A DNA stretch of 64,000 bases from contig CACAUR010000005.1 in assembly GCA_902535745.1 (NCBI GenBank), positions 20,237-84,236 on the forward strand, in the 5' to 3' direction. The position numbers were made by a program, and so were the translations under genes. This document shows positions 10,438 through 21,118 of this stretch, in pieces. The number at the start of each line of letters is the position of its first letter. Position 1 is the stretch's first letter. This DNA comes from an uncultured Pelagibacteraceae bacterium. Lineage in GTDB: Bacteria > Pseudomonadota > Alphaproteobacteria > Pelagibacterales > Pelagibacteraceae. The notes beneath the pieces were generated by a model that saw only the letters and a program-made list of their open reading frames with translations, was not told the DNA's origin and made no database searches.

Positions 10438-11297
10438 TGAATTTAAAAACATTCTATAAAATTTATTATAAACATAGGTTTAAAAAGGCCTCACTTATTC
10501 TTAAAATATACCTAGTTTTTTCTGTATTTATAAAATATCTAATAAATCTATTTTATATACAAAAAATAGTTAACTTAGATAATCTTGGTTTAAAAAAAAA
10601 TTGTCTTTATGAAAAAAATTTGAATTTTCTTTTTGAATACTTCAATTCAGATAAAGGAGAGCAACATATCAATCAATATGCTCAACCATTTAAGAGAAAA
10701 AATGATAAAATAATTGCCCATGGATATGCAAAAATTTATGAAAATTTGTTTAAACCAAAAAAAAGTGATCACCTAAAAATATTAGAAATTGGCTCTTTCT
10801 ACGGAAATGCTTCAGCGGCCCTGTTTTTTTATTTTAAGAAATCTTTTATTTACAGCGCGGACATCAATCCTGATATGTATAAATATAAAGGTTCTCGACT
10901 AAAAAATTTTTTTGCGGATACGTCTTTGAGAGACTCAATAAACAAAAACATTTTAGAAAAAAATATTGAATTTGATATTGTGATTGAGGATGCAAGTCAT
11001 ATGCTTAAAGATCAGATTATTTCATTATTTATGATATTTCCTAAAATTAAAAAAGGTGGAATATTTATAGTGGAGGAAATTGATTTTCCAGAAAAAAGGG
11101 AGGACATGAGAATTAACCAAGCAAAACCAGATTTAAAAACAATTTTAAAAAAAGTTCTGTCTAAAGAGGATTTCAAGTCTGATTATATTCAGGACAAAGA
11201 GAAAGATTATTTTATAAAAAATGTTGATAGTATTGAATTTTTTACTGGAAATATCAATGAGATTGCAATCGTTAAAAAAAAAAATATTATTTTTTAA
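10437..11297 (+). CDS. SAM-dependent methyltransferase in the glycan island
   Basis: A 286-residue protein with a Rossmann-type methyltransferase domain: the SAM-binding 'LKILEIGSFYGNASAAL' (about 110-126), 'IYSADINPD' (acidic end of beta 2) and 'FDIVIEDASHMLKDQI'. The N-terminal 50 residues include a hydrophobic stretch that may be a membrane-contact helix. The arrangement resembles methyltransferases that modify sugars in polysaccharide and macrolide clusters, including the 'DASH' motif. Translation is coupled to the upstream DUF4422 gene by a one-base overlap. The substrate is inferred from context to be a surface sugar. Confidence 0.8.
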   Translation: MNLKTFYKIYYKHRFKKASLILKIYLVFSVFIKYLINLFYIQKIVNLDNLGLKKNCLYEKNLNFLFEYFNSDKGEQHINQYAQPFKRKNDKIIAHGYAKIYENLFKPKKSDHLKILEIGSFYGNASAALFFYFKKSFIYSADINPDMYKYKGSRLKNFFADTSLRDSINKNILEKNIEFDIVIEDASHMLKDQIISLFMIFPKIKKGGIFIVEEIDFPEKREDMRINQAKPDLKTILKKVLSKEDFKSDYIQDKEKDYFIKNVDSIEFFTGNINEIAIVKKKNIIF

Positions 11298-11330
11298 TAG
11301 TATTAATTTTAAGAAATAGATCGATTTAAT

Positions 11331-12110
11331 ATGAAAAAAATTGCCATTTTAATATCAGGACAAATACGAATTTTTGAAAAAAATGTCGATTTTTTTAAAG
11401 ATTTAAAAAAAACTTTGTCAAATTTTGAAATTACAATTGTCAGCTCGATTTGGGAGAATCAAAACGAATTGGAAAACTTTAAGGATAAATATAATATAAA
11501 ATATATACATTTAATTAAGGAGCAAGACTGGACAAATAATGTTTCAAAAGTAAAGTATGTAACTTGGGAAGAAAATTCTGGTTTCAAAGTTCCAAATATT
11601 TTTCACATGTGGCATTCGATTCTAGAAAACATTAAATTTTTAGAAAAAATTAATATTGAAAATAATGAAGATTTTGATTACGTCGTAAGATTCAGAACAG
11701 ACATTATTTGTAAAAAGGGTTTAAACTTTTTGACAAATGCAATCAACTCTTTAAAAAATAATGAAGTTTTGTTTCCTTCCAATCTTCATTGGAAAGGTTT
11801 AAATGACTCATTTTTTATTGCAAATTACTCAACAATATTAAAATTTAAAGATTTCTTCAGATTTTTAGAAACATTTATTGAGGATAACAGGGTATTTAAT
11901 CCTGAGTATATACTTTATAGCTTTATTGACGAAAAAAGATTAAAAATCAAACTGATTAATGAATTTGATTTAGCCCTTATTAGAGTTGAGGATTCAAAAC
12001 CTACAAAAAGGGTTTTTATTCCCTTAAAAGATAAAATTAAAATGAAAATTGCAAAACAAAAAATTAAACTTCTAAAATTTCAAAATAAGTTAAAACAAAT
12101 TGTTAGATAA
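11331..12110 (+). CDS. Putative polysaccharide-biosynthesis protein ('SGQIR' type)
   Basis: 259 residues. I do not recognise a characterised enzyme. The N-terminus 'IAILISGQIRIFEKN' and the mid-region 'YVVRFRTDIICK' followed by 'LFPSN' resemble WavE-like or uncharacterised LPS-synthesis proteins that have a glycosyltransferase-A-like fold; 'RFRTDI' could be a DxD-like site. No signal peptide or membrane span is seen, and the C-terminal 30 residues are Lys-rich. It is the last gene of the island, 5 nt before tRNA-Ser. Function is inferred from neighbours only. Confidence 0.6.
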   Translation: MKKIAILISGQIRIFEKNVDFFKDLKKTLSNFEITIVSSIWENQNELENFKDKYNIKYIHLIKEQDWTNNVSKVKYVTWEENSGFKVPNIFHMWHSILENIKFLEKINIENNEDFDYVVRFRTDIICKKGLNFLTNAINSLKNNEVLFPSNLHWKGLNDSFFIANYSTILKFKDFFRFLETFIEDNRVFNPEYILYSFIDEKRLKIKLINEFDLALIRVEDSKPTKRVFIPLKDKIKMKIAKQKIKLLKFQNKLKQIVR

Positions 12111-12115
12111 CTTTA

Positions 12116-12205
12116 GGAGAGATGGCCGAGCGGTTTAAGGCGCACGCTTGGAAAGCGTGTTTAGGGGAAACTCTTTCGTGGGTTCGAATCCCACTCTCTC
12201 CGCCA
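12116..12205 (+). tRNA. tRNA-Ser(GGA)
   Basis: A 90-nt type II tRNA including encoded CCA. The acceptor GGAGAGA pairs with TCTCTCC, the anticodon stem ACGCT/AGCGT type encloses GGA, a long variable arm follows ('GTTTAGGGGAAACTCTTTC'), and the T arm has a canonical TTCGAAT loop. It decodes UCC/UCU. It marks the right edge of the glycan island. Confidence 0.95.
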
Positions 12206-14426
<2,221 letters not shown>

Positions 14427-14428
14427 GT

Positions 14429-15709
14429 ATGGAAACTCAATCGGTTTCAAAAACATACACATTAAATAAAACTACCTATATTAATCTTCGATGGATAGCA
14501 ATTCTAGGTCAGTTTTTAACAGTTAATGTTGTAAAGTATGTTTTTAATTTTGAATTTGATATTTTAATTGTCAATGTTGTTATAGTTCTAGGAATAATAT
14601 CTAACATAATTTTAATTTATTTTTATGAAAAAAATATTCTTTCAAATAGAGCTTCATTTTCATTTTTGCTGATCGATATTATTCAATTAAGTTTAATACT
14701 TTACTTTTCAGGGGGAGTTATTAATCCTTTTTCAATTTTTTTAATAATTCCAAGTGTTTTTTCTTCATCTAATCTGTCATTTAAAACCAGTTTATCATTA
14801 ATATTGATTACAATATTTTCAATAATTTTACTTACCCTTTTTCATAAACATTTGATTTACCCTTCAGGCAAAAGATTAATTATTAATGACTTTTACCATT
14901 ATGGTACATCAATATCCTTAATTATTGCTCTTATTTTTCTTAATTATTTTGCAATTTTATTTGGAAGAGAGTCAAATTTAAGAAAAGAAGCATTAAATAA
15001 GATTGAAGAATTCATTGCAAAAGAACATGAGTTGGTATCATTGGGAGGACAAGCTGCAGCTGCAGCTCACTCTTTAAACACACCTCTTTCGACTATAAAA
15101 ATAATTTCTCAAGATCTTCATGATCAGTTTAAAGATAAAAAAGAACTTAAAAAAGATCTTGAATTACTTGTAAACCAAGTTGATAGATGCAGTCAGATCC
15201 TTAAAAGATTGTCACTAAATCCTGGTGTTGAGGATAATTTTATTAATCAAGAATGCTCAATGTTTGATTATGTTAGTGAAATTATTAAATCATTTGAGGA
15301 CATTTCAAATAAGGAATTTACATTAAACAACAGTCAAGACACTAATTCTTTTAAGATAACAAAATTGATAGAGATTATTTATGGAATAAGAAACTTTGTT
15401 GGAAATGCCAATAAATTCGCGAAAAAAAAAATATATATATCCATTAAAAGTGATAACCAATTGACAGAGATATCTATAGAAGACGATGGAAATGGCTATT
15501 CTAAAGAAGTTTTGAACAAAATTGGAGAACCTTACATTAAGTCTTCGTCTTATAATGATAAAGCAAAATCTGGATTAGGTCTTGGAATTTTTATCGGAAA
15601 AACTTTACTTGAAAGAAACGGTGCGAAAGTAATTTGCAGAAATTCAAAAACTAGATCGGGGGCAGAAGTTTTATTAACTTGGAAAAATAAGGATTTAAAA
15701 AACCTTTAG
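14429..15709 (+). CDS. RegB/PrrB-like membrane sensor histidine kinase
   Basis: 426 residues. Residues about 20-170 form roughly six hydrophobic membrane helices with no large periplasmic domain. The H-box is '[19 protein letters not shown]' (His near 212), close to the RegB form 'AAAAHELGTPLATI'. The ATPase domain has the N-box '[10 protein letters not shown]', the G1 box 'DDGNGYS' and the G2 box '[16 protein letters not shown]'. RegB senses redox state and phosphorylates RegA; the partner regulator is not in the window. The gene begins 3 nt after gyrB and is convergent with cobT. Confidence 0.82.
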   Translation: METQSVSKTYTLNKTTYINLRWIAILGQFLTVNVVKYVFNFEFDILIVNVVIVLGIISNIILIYFYEKNILSNRASFSFLLIDIIQLSLILYFSGGVINPFSIFLIIPSVFSSSNLSFKTSLSLILITIFSIILLTLFHKHLIYPSGKRLIINDFYHYGTSISLIIALIFLNYFAILFGRESNLRKEALNKIEEFIAKEHELVSLGGQAAAAAHSLNTPLSTIKIISQDLHDQFKDKKELKKDLELLVNQVDRCSQILKRLSLNPGVEDNFINQECSMFDYVSEIIKSFEDISNKEFTLNNSQDTNSFKITKLIEIIYGIRNFVGNANKFAKKKIYISIKSDNQLTEISIEDDGNGYSKEVLNKIGEPYIKSSSYNDKAKSGLGLGIFIGKTLLERNGAKVICRNSKTRSGAEVLLTWKNKDLKNL

Positions 15710-17508
15710 TTTAGTTTTTTTGGACTGTTCTTTTTTTCGAATAAATTGCTCAGTTGAGAAATCATTACATCTCCTAACTCTTGCACATCAGAAATTTTAA
15801 TCGCTTTTTTGTAGTATCTCGAAACGTCATGACCTATACCAATTGCAAGCAGTTCAATATCTGAGTTCGACTCAATAAATTTAACAGTTTTCTTTAAATG
15901 TTTCTCCAAATAATCACCTGAGTTTACAGACAACGTCGAGTCATCAACTGGAGCTCCATCAGAAATAACCATCATTATTTTTCTTTCCTCTTTTCTTCTA
16001 ACAAGCCTATTAAAAGCCCACAAAATTGCTTCTCCATCAATATTTTCTTTTAGCAATCCCTCTTTAAGCATTAACCCGAGATTTTTTTTTGATTGTCGCC
16101 AGTGAACATCGGCTGCTTTATAAATTATATGTCTTAAATCGTTAAGTCTTCCAGGATTTTTTGGTTTTCCGCTTTTACTCCATTTTTCTCTAGCCTCTCC
16201 ACCTTTCCAATTTTTGGTTGTAAATCCAAGTATCTCAACTTTAACATTACATCTTTCTAGTGTTCTTGAAAGTATATCTGCGCATAATGCAGCAATAGTT
16301 ATTGGTCTTCCACGCATTGATCCTGAGTTATCAATTAAAAGTGTTACTATGGTATCTTTAAACTCGTAATCTTTTTCTTTCTTAAATGACAGAGAATTTT
16401 GGGGATCTATAATTATTCTGCTTAGTTTTGAACTATCTAATAAACCTTCTTCTAAATCATATTCCCATGATCTGTTTTGCTTTGCTAACAATTGCCTTTG
16501 TAATTTATTAGCAAGTTTTGTTATTACGTCCTGAAAATTAGTAAGTTGTTGATCTAGATTATTTCTTAGTTTTTTGATTTCATCATCTTTTTCTAAATTT
16601 TCGGCTTTTTCAATTTCATCAAAATTATTTGTAAAAATTCTGTATTCCTTATTATTTTTTGAAATATTAAGTTTTTGAATAATATTTTCTGAATTTTCTT
16701 TTTGATCCCCATCTTCTAAAAATTCCTCTTCCATTCTAAACTCATTTAAATCTTCCCCTCCATCTAAACTTTTATTTTCACTAGTTTCTTCTGATTTACC
16801 TTCTTTATCTTCATTATTATTTTCATCCTTATTATTCTGTAGATTTTCATTATCTTTATTGTCGTCATTACTCTCACTTTTAACTTCGTTTTCGTTTTCA
16901 AATATCTCCATATTTTGGAATATTTTTGAAAATTTCTCGTTATATTTTTTTTGATCAGCAATATTTTTCTTTAAAAATTGTGTATGTTTTTTTATTTTTT
17001 CATCGAATTTATTTTCCCAAAAACTTAAGATCTTATTTGATACATTATTTAATTTGATATTCAAAAAATTTTTTAAAAGGTATAATTCAAACGCCTCTGA
17101 AACATTTACATCTTCCCTTTTTTTAATATTAGTTTCTTTTTTATTTAAAATTTTATTATAATAATTTTCGTTGATATTTTTTTTTATACCGTTAAGCATA
17201 TCAGAGCCTAATAATTCACATCTTATTTTTTCTGAAATTTCATAGAATATTTTGTAGGATTGGTTTTTAGGAAAATTTTTTTTATAAATATTTTCATCTG
17301 AAAACTTTTTTTTTAATGCATTTGAATCGGCAAAGGCTCGAAATTTTACGTAATCTTCTCTAGAATATAGATTTGAAATTTTATAATCTTCAATATTCCT
17401 CTGATTTTCTTTTTTACTTAAAATATCAAATTCTTCTGAAATAACTTTATATGTTGAGTCTAATGCTTGTTTAAATCTTTCTTTAAAGAATTCCTCTTTT
17501 TTACTCAT
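15706..17508 (-). CDS. cobT: CobT-like VWA protein (cobaltochelatase CobT family)
   Basis: About 600 residues. An N-terminal helical region (1-220) is followed by a very acidic Asn/Asp/Glu linker (about 225-280), then a C-terminal von Willebrand A domain with the MIDAS motif '[11 protein letters not shown]' and 'ISDGAPVDD'. CobT works with the AAA+ protein CobS to drive cobalt insertion by CobN. The track start at 17574 overlaps cobS by 74 bp; the ATG at 17508 ('[16 protein letters not shown]') overlaps the cobS stop by 8 bp and is preferred. No cobN or cobalamin gene is nearby, so the target may be something else. Confidence 0.88.
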   Translation of the reverse strand: MSKKEEFFKERFKQALDSTYKVISEEFDILSKKENQRNIEDYKISNLYSREDYVKFRAFADSNALKKKFSDENIYKKNFPKNQSYKIFYEISEKIRCELLGSDMLNGIKKNINENYYNKILNKKETNIKKREDVNVSEAFELYLLKNFLNIKLNNVSNKILSFWENKFDEKIKKHTQFLKKNIADQKKYNEKFSKIFQNMEIFENENEVKSESNDDNKDNENLQNNKDENNNEDKEGKSEETSENKSLDGGEDLNEFRMEEEFLEDGDQKENSENIIQKLNISKNNKEYRIFTNNFDEIEKAENLEKDDEIKKLRNNLDQQLTNFQDVITKLANKLQRQLLAKQNRSWEYDLEEGLLDSSKLSRIIIDPQNSLSFKKEKDYEFKDTIVTLLIDNSGSMRGRPITIAALCADILSRTLERCNVKVEILGFTTKNWKGGEAREKWSKSGKPKNPGRLNDLRHIIYKAADVHWRQSKKNLGLMLKEGLLKENIDGEAILWAFNRLVRRKEERKIMMVISDGAPVDDSTLSVNSGDYLEKHLKKTVKFIESNSDIELLAIGIGHDVSRYYKKAIKISDVQELGDVMISQLSNLFEKKNSPKKLN

Positions 17509-18481
17509 TAGATTGTTTGTTAATAACCGCTTCTGGCAAGTCTTCTCCAAAACATCTCTGATAATACTCCGCAATAATATTTTTCTCTAACTCATCACAT
17601 TTATTCAAAAAAGTAACCCTAAATGAATATCCAATATCTTTAAATATTAAATTATTTTCTGCCCAATGCATAACTGTTCGTGGACTCATTACTGTTGAAA
17701 TGTCACCAGACACAAACCCCTTTCTGGTCAGAGAGGCTACTTTAATCATATTTGCAATATCTTCTTTTCCTTTTGAATTATTATAAGTCTTATTCTTAGC
17801 AAGTAATATTTCCATTTCTCTTTCCAAACTTAAATAATTAAGAGATGTAACTATATTCCATCTATCCATTTGGCCTTGATTTATTTGCTGTGTGCCATGA
17901 TAAAGTCCAGTAGTATCACCTAGGCCAACTGTATTTGAGGTTGCAAATAACCTAAAGTACTTATGTTGTTTCAAAACTTTATTTTTATCTAGAAGTGTAA
18001 AATTTCCCTCTGCCTCTAGAACTCTTTGAATTACAAACATCACATCAGGTCTACCAGCATCATATTCATCAAAAACTAGTGCGATAGGATTTTGGATAGA
18101 CCAAGGCAAAATACCTTCCTGAAATTCCGTAATTTGTTTTCCATTTTTTATTGTGATCGCGTCTTTTCCTATCAAATCTATTCTACTTATATGACTGTCT
18201 AAATTCACTCTTATGCAAGGCCAATTCAATCTTGCAGCAACTTGTTCAATGTGAGTAGATTTTCCTGTTCCATGATATCCTTGAACTAATACTCTCTTAT
18301 TGAAAGAGAAACCGGACAATATTGCAAGCGTAGTATCTTTATCAAATTTATAGTTTTTATCTATTTCTGGAACATATTCATTTTTTTTTGAAAAAGCATC
18401 TACTTCAAGATTAGTGTCAATTCCAAAAGTTTGTTTCACTGAAATTTTTATATCTGGTGTCGAATTTATATTTTCACTCAT
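17501..18481 (-). CDS. cobS: CobS-like AAA+ ATPase
   Basis: 326 residues, the usual CobS length. The MoxR-type AAA+ core shows Walker A '[18 protein letters not shown]', Walker B '[16 protein letters not shown]' and sensor 1 '[13 protein letters not shown]'. CobS forms a ring that remodels a chelatase together with CobT. It sits between the J-domain gene (4-nt overlap) and cobT, an order common in alphaproteobacteria, including ones without cobalamin synthesis. Confidence 0.9.
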   Translation of the reverse strand: MSENINSTPDIKISVKQTFGIDTNLEVDAFSKKNEYVPEIDKNYKFDKDTTLAILSGFSFNKRVLVQGYHGTGKSTHIEQVAARLNWPCIRVNLDSHISRIDLIGKDAITIKNGKQITEFQEGILPWSIQNPIALVFDEYDAGRPDVMFVIQRVLEAEGNFTLLDKNKVLKQHKYFRLFATSNTVGLGDTTGLYHGTQQINQGQMDRWNIVTSLNYLSLEREMEILLAKNKTYNNSKGKEDIANMIKVASLTRKGFVSGDISTVMSPRTVMHWAENNLIFKDIGYSFRVTFLNKCDELEKNIIAEYYQRCFGEDLPEAVINKQSNE

Positions 18482-18996
18482 TTTTTGTAAGACCTTTTTA
18501 GTTGCGTATAAGCCAATGTTATAATTTTTAGTTTTTCTTCGTATTTTTTATTTCCTGAGTTTTTATCAGGGTGAAATCGTTTGACAAGTTTTTTAAACTT
18601 ATCTCTAATAATGGTCCATTCTGCACCTATATTTAAACTTAAAATATTAAAAGCTTTTATATCATCATCCGAAAAGTTGAATTGTCGCAATTTTGAAGCA
18701 CTTATATCGTCGTTGTTAATTCCATCCAAACTTTCCTTAAGAGTATTATTCCACAAAACTTTAAAAAAATTATCTTGCCCACTGAAATTTTGAGTGGGTT
18801 TGTGCCAAGTCATGTCAGATTTAATAAATTCATTAATCTGATTATCAGTCATATTTGCAAAATAATTCCAATTTTTGTTAAATTCTTTTATATGTTCTAA
18901 ACAAAGATACCTAAAATCCTTACTGTTATCTTTTTCAATTGGAGCCTTGTACTCACCAACTTTGTTACAGTTATTCCAGTCGCATATAATTTTCAT
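18478..18996 (-). CDS. J-domain (DnaJ-like) protein linked to cobST
   Basis: About 172 residues. The C-terminal 60 residues form a J domain with the HPD motif ('VKRFHPDKN'), which stimulates Hsp70 ATPase. The N-terminal part is typical of the alphaproteobacterial DnaJ-like protein next to cobS ('CDWNNCNKVGEYKAP', 'LCLEHIKEFNKNWNYFAGM'-like). The track start (19017) leaves only 3 nt to bolA on the other strand; the ATG at 18996 ('MKIICDW') begins where the conserved sequence begins and is chosen. It overlaps cobS by 4 nt. Confidence 0.85.
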   Translation of the reverse strand: MKIICDWNNCNKVGEYKAPIEKDNSKDFRYLCLEHIKEFNKNWNYFANMTDNQINEFIKSDMTWHKPTQNFSGQDNFFKVLWNNTLKESLDGINNDDISASKLRQFNFSDDDIKAFNILSLNIGAEWTIIRDKFKKLVKRFHPDKNSGNKKYEEKLKIITLAYTQLKRSYKK

Positions 18997-19020
18997 TGTA
19001 GTATTATTATAATACATTTT

Positions 19021-19281
19021 ATGGAAATAAATAAATTAATTGAGATAGTAAAAAAAAAAATTTCGAGAGAAATTGTCTTACAAGAAATAAATGTAGAAGA
19101 TAAATCATTTTTACACAAAAGTCACAAAAATAATTCTCCAAACAAGTTTCACATCAAAATTATAATCATCTCCAATGAACTTAAATCAAAAAAAAGAATT
19201 GATTCTACAAAAAAAATTTATAAAATTTTGGAAAATGAATTAAAAAATTATATTCATTCTATCCAATTATCAATAAATTAA
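19021..19281 (+). CDS. bolA: BolA family protein
   Basis: 86 residues with the BolA fold signature 'SFLHKSHKNN...KFHIKIIIISNEL' and 'STKKIYKIL' and a C-terminal 'IHSIQLSIN'. BolA proteins bind monothiol glutaredoxins and Fe-S clusters and may act as regulators. The gene is divergent from the J-domain/cobS/cobT genes over about 24 bp, and its 3' end overlaps aroB by 12 bp. It contains an uninterrupted run of about 11 A residues near its start without losing frame. Confidence 0.88.
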   Translation: MEINKLIEIVKKKISREIVLQEINVEDKSFLHKSHKNNSPNKFHIKIIIISNELKSKKRIDSTKKIYKILENELKNYIHSIQLSIN

Positions 19282-20361
19282 ATTTTTTAAAAATGTTCTA
19301 ATCTTATTTTCTTCAAATGATTTGTCTAGTATGGGTTTTGCAATACCTTTCAGAAGAATTAGATTTATTTTACTATCTTTATTCTTTTTGTCTTGTTTCA
19401 TATAAAAAATAATTTTTGATATATCTTTTGTTTTAAAATATTTATTTAAATTACAATAATTCAGTTTTTCTAAGTGCTCAATAATTTGCTCATAATCATT
19501 TTTTTTTAAAATATTTCTTTGTTTACTAAATTTAATAGCTGACATAATTCCTAATAAAACTGCCTCACCATGATTTAGTCCTTTTTTATATCCAATTGTT
19601 GCTTCATAAGCATGGGCAAAGGTATGACCCAGATTAAGAACTTTTCTTATATTTTTTTCCTTCTCATCTTTCTCAACCACTTCTTTTTTGATTAAACAGC
19701 TCTTATAAATTGCATTTTCTAAAAATTTAGAATGATGACTCATAATTTTATAAAAATTTTTTTTTAAAAATTTGAAAAATATCTTATTACTTATAAGAGA
19801 ATGTTTAAGAATCTCTGCATATCCACATATCATTTCTTTTTTAGGTAAACTTTTTAAGAAATCTATATCCGAGATAACTAACGAGGGTTGATAAAAAGAT
19901 CCTATCATATTTTTTCCTGATAAAGAATTAACTCCCGTTTTACCACCAATCGCTGAGTCAACTTGACTAAGCAAAGTTGTTGGTACATTAATAAAATTCA
20001 ATCCTCTTTTAAAAATACTTGAGGCAAATCCACAAATATCACCACAAATACCACCTCCTACAGAAATTAAACAATCGTTTCTGCTAAAGTTCTTTTTTTC
20101 AAGAATTTTTACGATAGAGGAAACAGTTTTTAAATTTTTACTTTTTTCATTAAAAAAAATTTTTTTCTTTTCTATTCTTTTCTTATTAAATGTATTTACA
20201 ATACGTTTAATCATTTGAGTTGGTACATTACTATCGTAAATAAGCAAAAACTTTTTTGAATATATTCTTTCGTTTGAAATTATTTTGTTTACCTTTGAGC
20301 AAAGATTTTTACCAACAATCACTGAGTAATTATTTATTTTAGTTTTAACTTTTAATTTCAT
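19270..20361 (-). CDS. aroB: 3-dehydroquinate synthase
   Basis: Second step of the shikimate pathway: DAHP to 3-dehydroquinate, using NAD and a divalent metal. 363 residues. Visible motifs are 'LISVGGGICGDICGFASSIFKRG' (NAD site), 'NVPTTLLSQVDSAIGGKTGVN', and metal ligands in 'ILKHSLI' (Glu precedes), 'LNLGHTFAHAYE' and 'LNHGEAVLLG'. It overlaps the end of aroK by 17 bp, forming the common aroK-aroB pair. The third locus gene, aroA, is at 52584. Confidence 0.95.
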   Translation of the reverse strand: MKLKVKTKINNYSVIVGKNLCSKVNKIISNERIYSKKFLLIYDSNVPTQMIKRIVNTFNKKRIEKKKIFFNEKSKNLKTVSSIVKILEKKNFSRNDCLISVGGGICGDICGFASSIFKRGLNFINVPTTLLSQVDSAIGGKTGVNSLSGKNMIGSFYQPSLVISDIDFLKSLPKKEMICGYAEILKHSLISNKIFFKFLKKNFYKIMSHHSKFLENAIYKSCLIKKEVVEKDEKEKNIRKVLNLGHTFAHAYEATIGYKKGLNHGEAVLLGIMSAIKFSKQRNILKKNDYEQIIEHLEKLNYCNLNKYFKTKDISKIIFYMKQDKKNKDSKINLILLKGIAKPILDKSFEENKIRTFLKNLIY

Positions 20362-20875
20362 CTTTTTTCAATATTGAAACTATTTTATCTACAATTTCGA
20401 TTTTTTTTTGATTATCACAATCTATTTTAAAATTTGATTTGGTATAACATTTATTTCTTCTTAATATCATCTTTTCAATTTCCTGATCGTTCAGTCCCTG
20501 AATAAGTGGTCTTTTCGAGGATTTTCTAATCCTTTTAATAATAGTTGAGGGTTTCCAATTTAACCAAAATGACAATGAATTATTTTTAACATTTTTTCTT
20601 ACTCTTTCATCTAGAAACGAACCTCCCCCCAAAGATAAAACTAATTCTTTTTCTTCAGAATCTAATAGTGATAGGATTGTTTTAACTTCTATCGCTCTAA
20701 AATACTTTTCACCCTTGAGTTTAAAAATTTGGCTAATTGTTTGTTTTTCAATTGTCTCAATTTTACTATCTACGTCTATGAATTTCATATTGATTTTTTT
20801 TGATAATAATGCGCCAATTGTTGACTTTCCTGATCCCATCATGCCTATTAAAACAATTTTTTTTTTTATTTTCAT
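20345..20875 (-). CDS. aroK: Shikimate kinase
   Basis: Phosphorylates shikimate with ATP. 176 residues, the standard size. Walker A is 'LIGMMGSGKSTIGALL', the shikimate-binding Asp is in 'FIDVDSKIE', 'FRAIEVKTI' follows, then 'LSLGGGSFLDERVR', and the lid Arg is in 'SKRPLIQG'. It is upstream of and overlaps aroB. A 57-bp spacer separates it from a divergent small membrane protein gene. Confidence 0.94.
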   Translation of the reverse strand: MKIKKKIVLIGMMGSGKSTIGALLSKKINMKFIDVDSKIETIEKQTISQIFKLKGEKYFRAIEVKTILSLLDSEEKELVLSLGGGSFLDERVRKNVKNNSLSFWLNWKPSTIIKRIRKSSKRPLIQGLNDQEIEKMILRRNKCYTKSNFKIDCDNQKKIEIVDKIVSILKKDEIKS

Positions 20876-20932
20876 AATTTTCTAAGTTGAAAAAACACAA
20901 ATATGTCTTAATTTGAATTTAATAAAAAGTAT

Positions 20933-21118
20933 ATGCAATTTTACAAAAAAACAAGCATTGGCAGTTCTATTAATCCACTAAAAATCATAATAAAAGTAGT
21001 TGTGTTTTTAGCAATTATTTTTGGAATTTTAGTAATGGTTAGTAAAATAAATTTCCCTTCACCAAATCAGCTTATTGAAAAAAAAATCCCTCAAGAAAAT
21101 CTTAAAATTGTTAAATAA
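20933..21118 (+). CDS. Small single-span membrane protein, unknown function
   Basis: 61 residues with one clear membrane helix (about 18-42, 'IIIKVVVFLAIIFGILVMV') and a short polar tail. I do not recognise a family. The ATG is divergent from aroK, and the 3' end overlaps the start of the 587-residue secreted protein by 44 bp, suggesting the two are transcribed together. The lack of homology evidence keeps the confidence moderate. Confidence 0.6.
   Translation: MQFYKKTSIGSSINPLKIIIKVVVFLAIIFGILVMVSKINFPSPNQLIEKKIPQENLKIVK

Noticed and set aside
12116-12205. tRNA-Ser as the attachment site of an integrated element
   Set aside because: No integrase, no repeat of the tRNA 3' end at the lepA side and no phage genes were seen; the island is only described as adjacent.
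17509-17574. Upstream extension of cobT in the track
   Set aside because: It overlaps conserved cobS coding sequence; ATG 17508 gives an ordinary 8-bp overlap.
15706-18481. CobS/CobT as evidence of cobalamin synthesis
   Set aside because: No other cobalamin gene is in the window, and this pair also occurs in genomes that lack the pathway.
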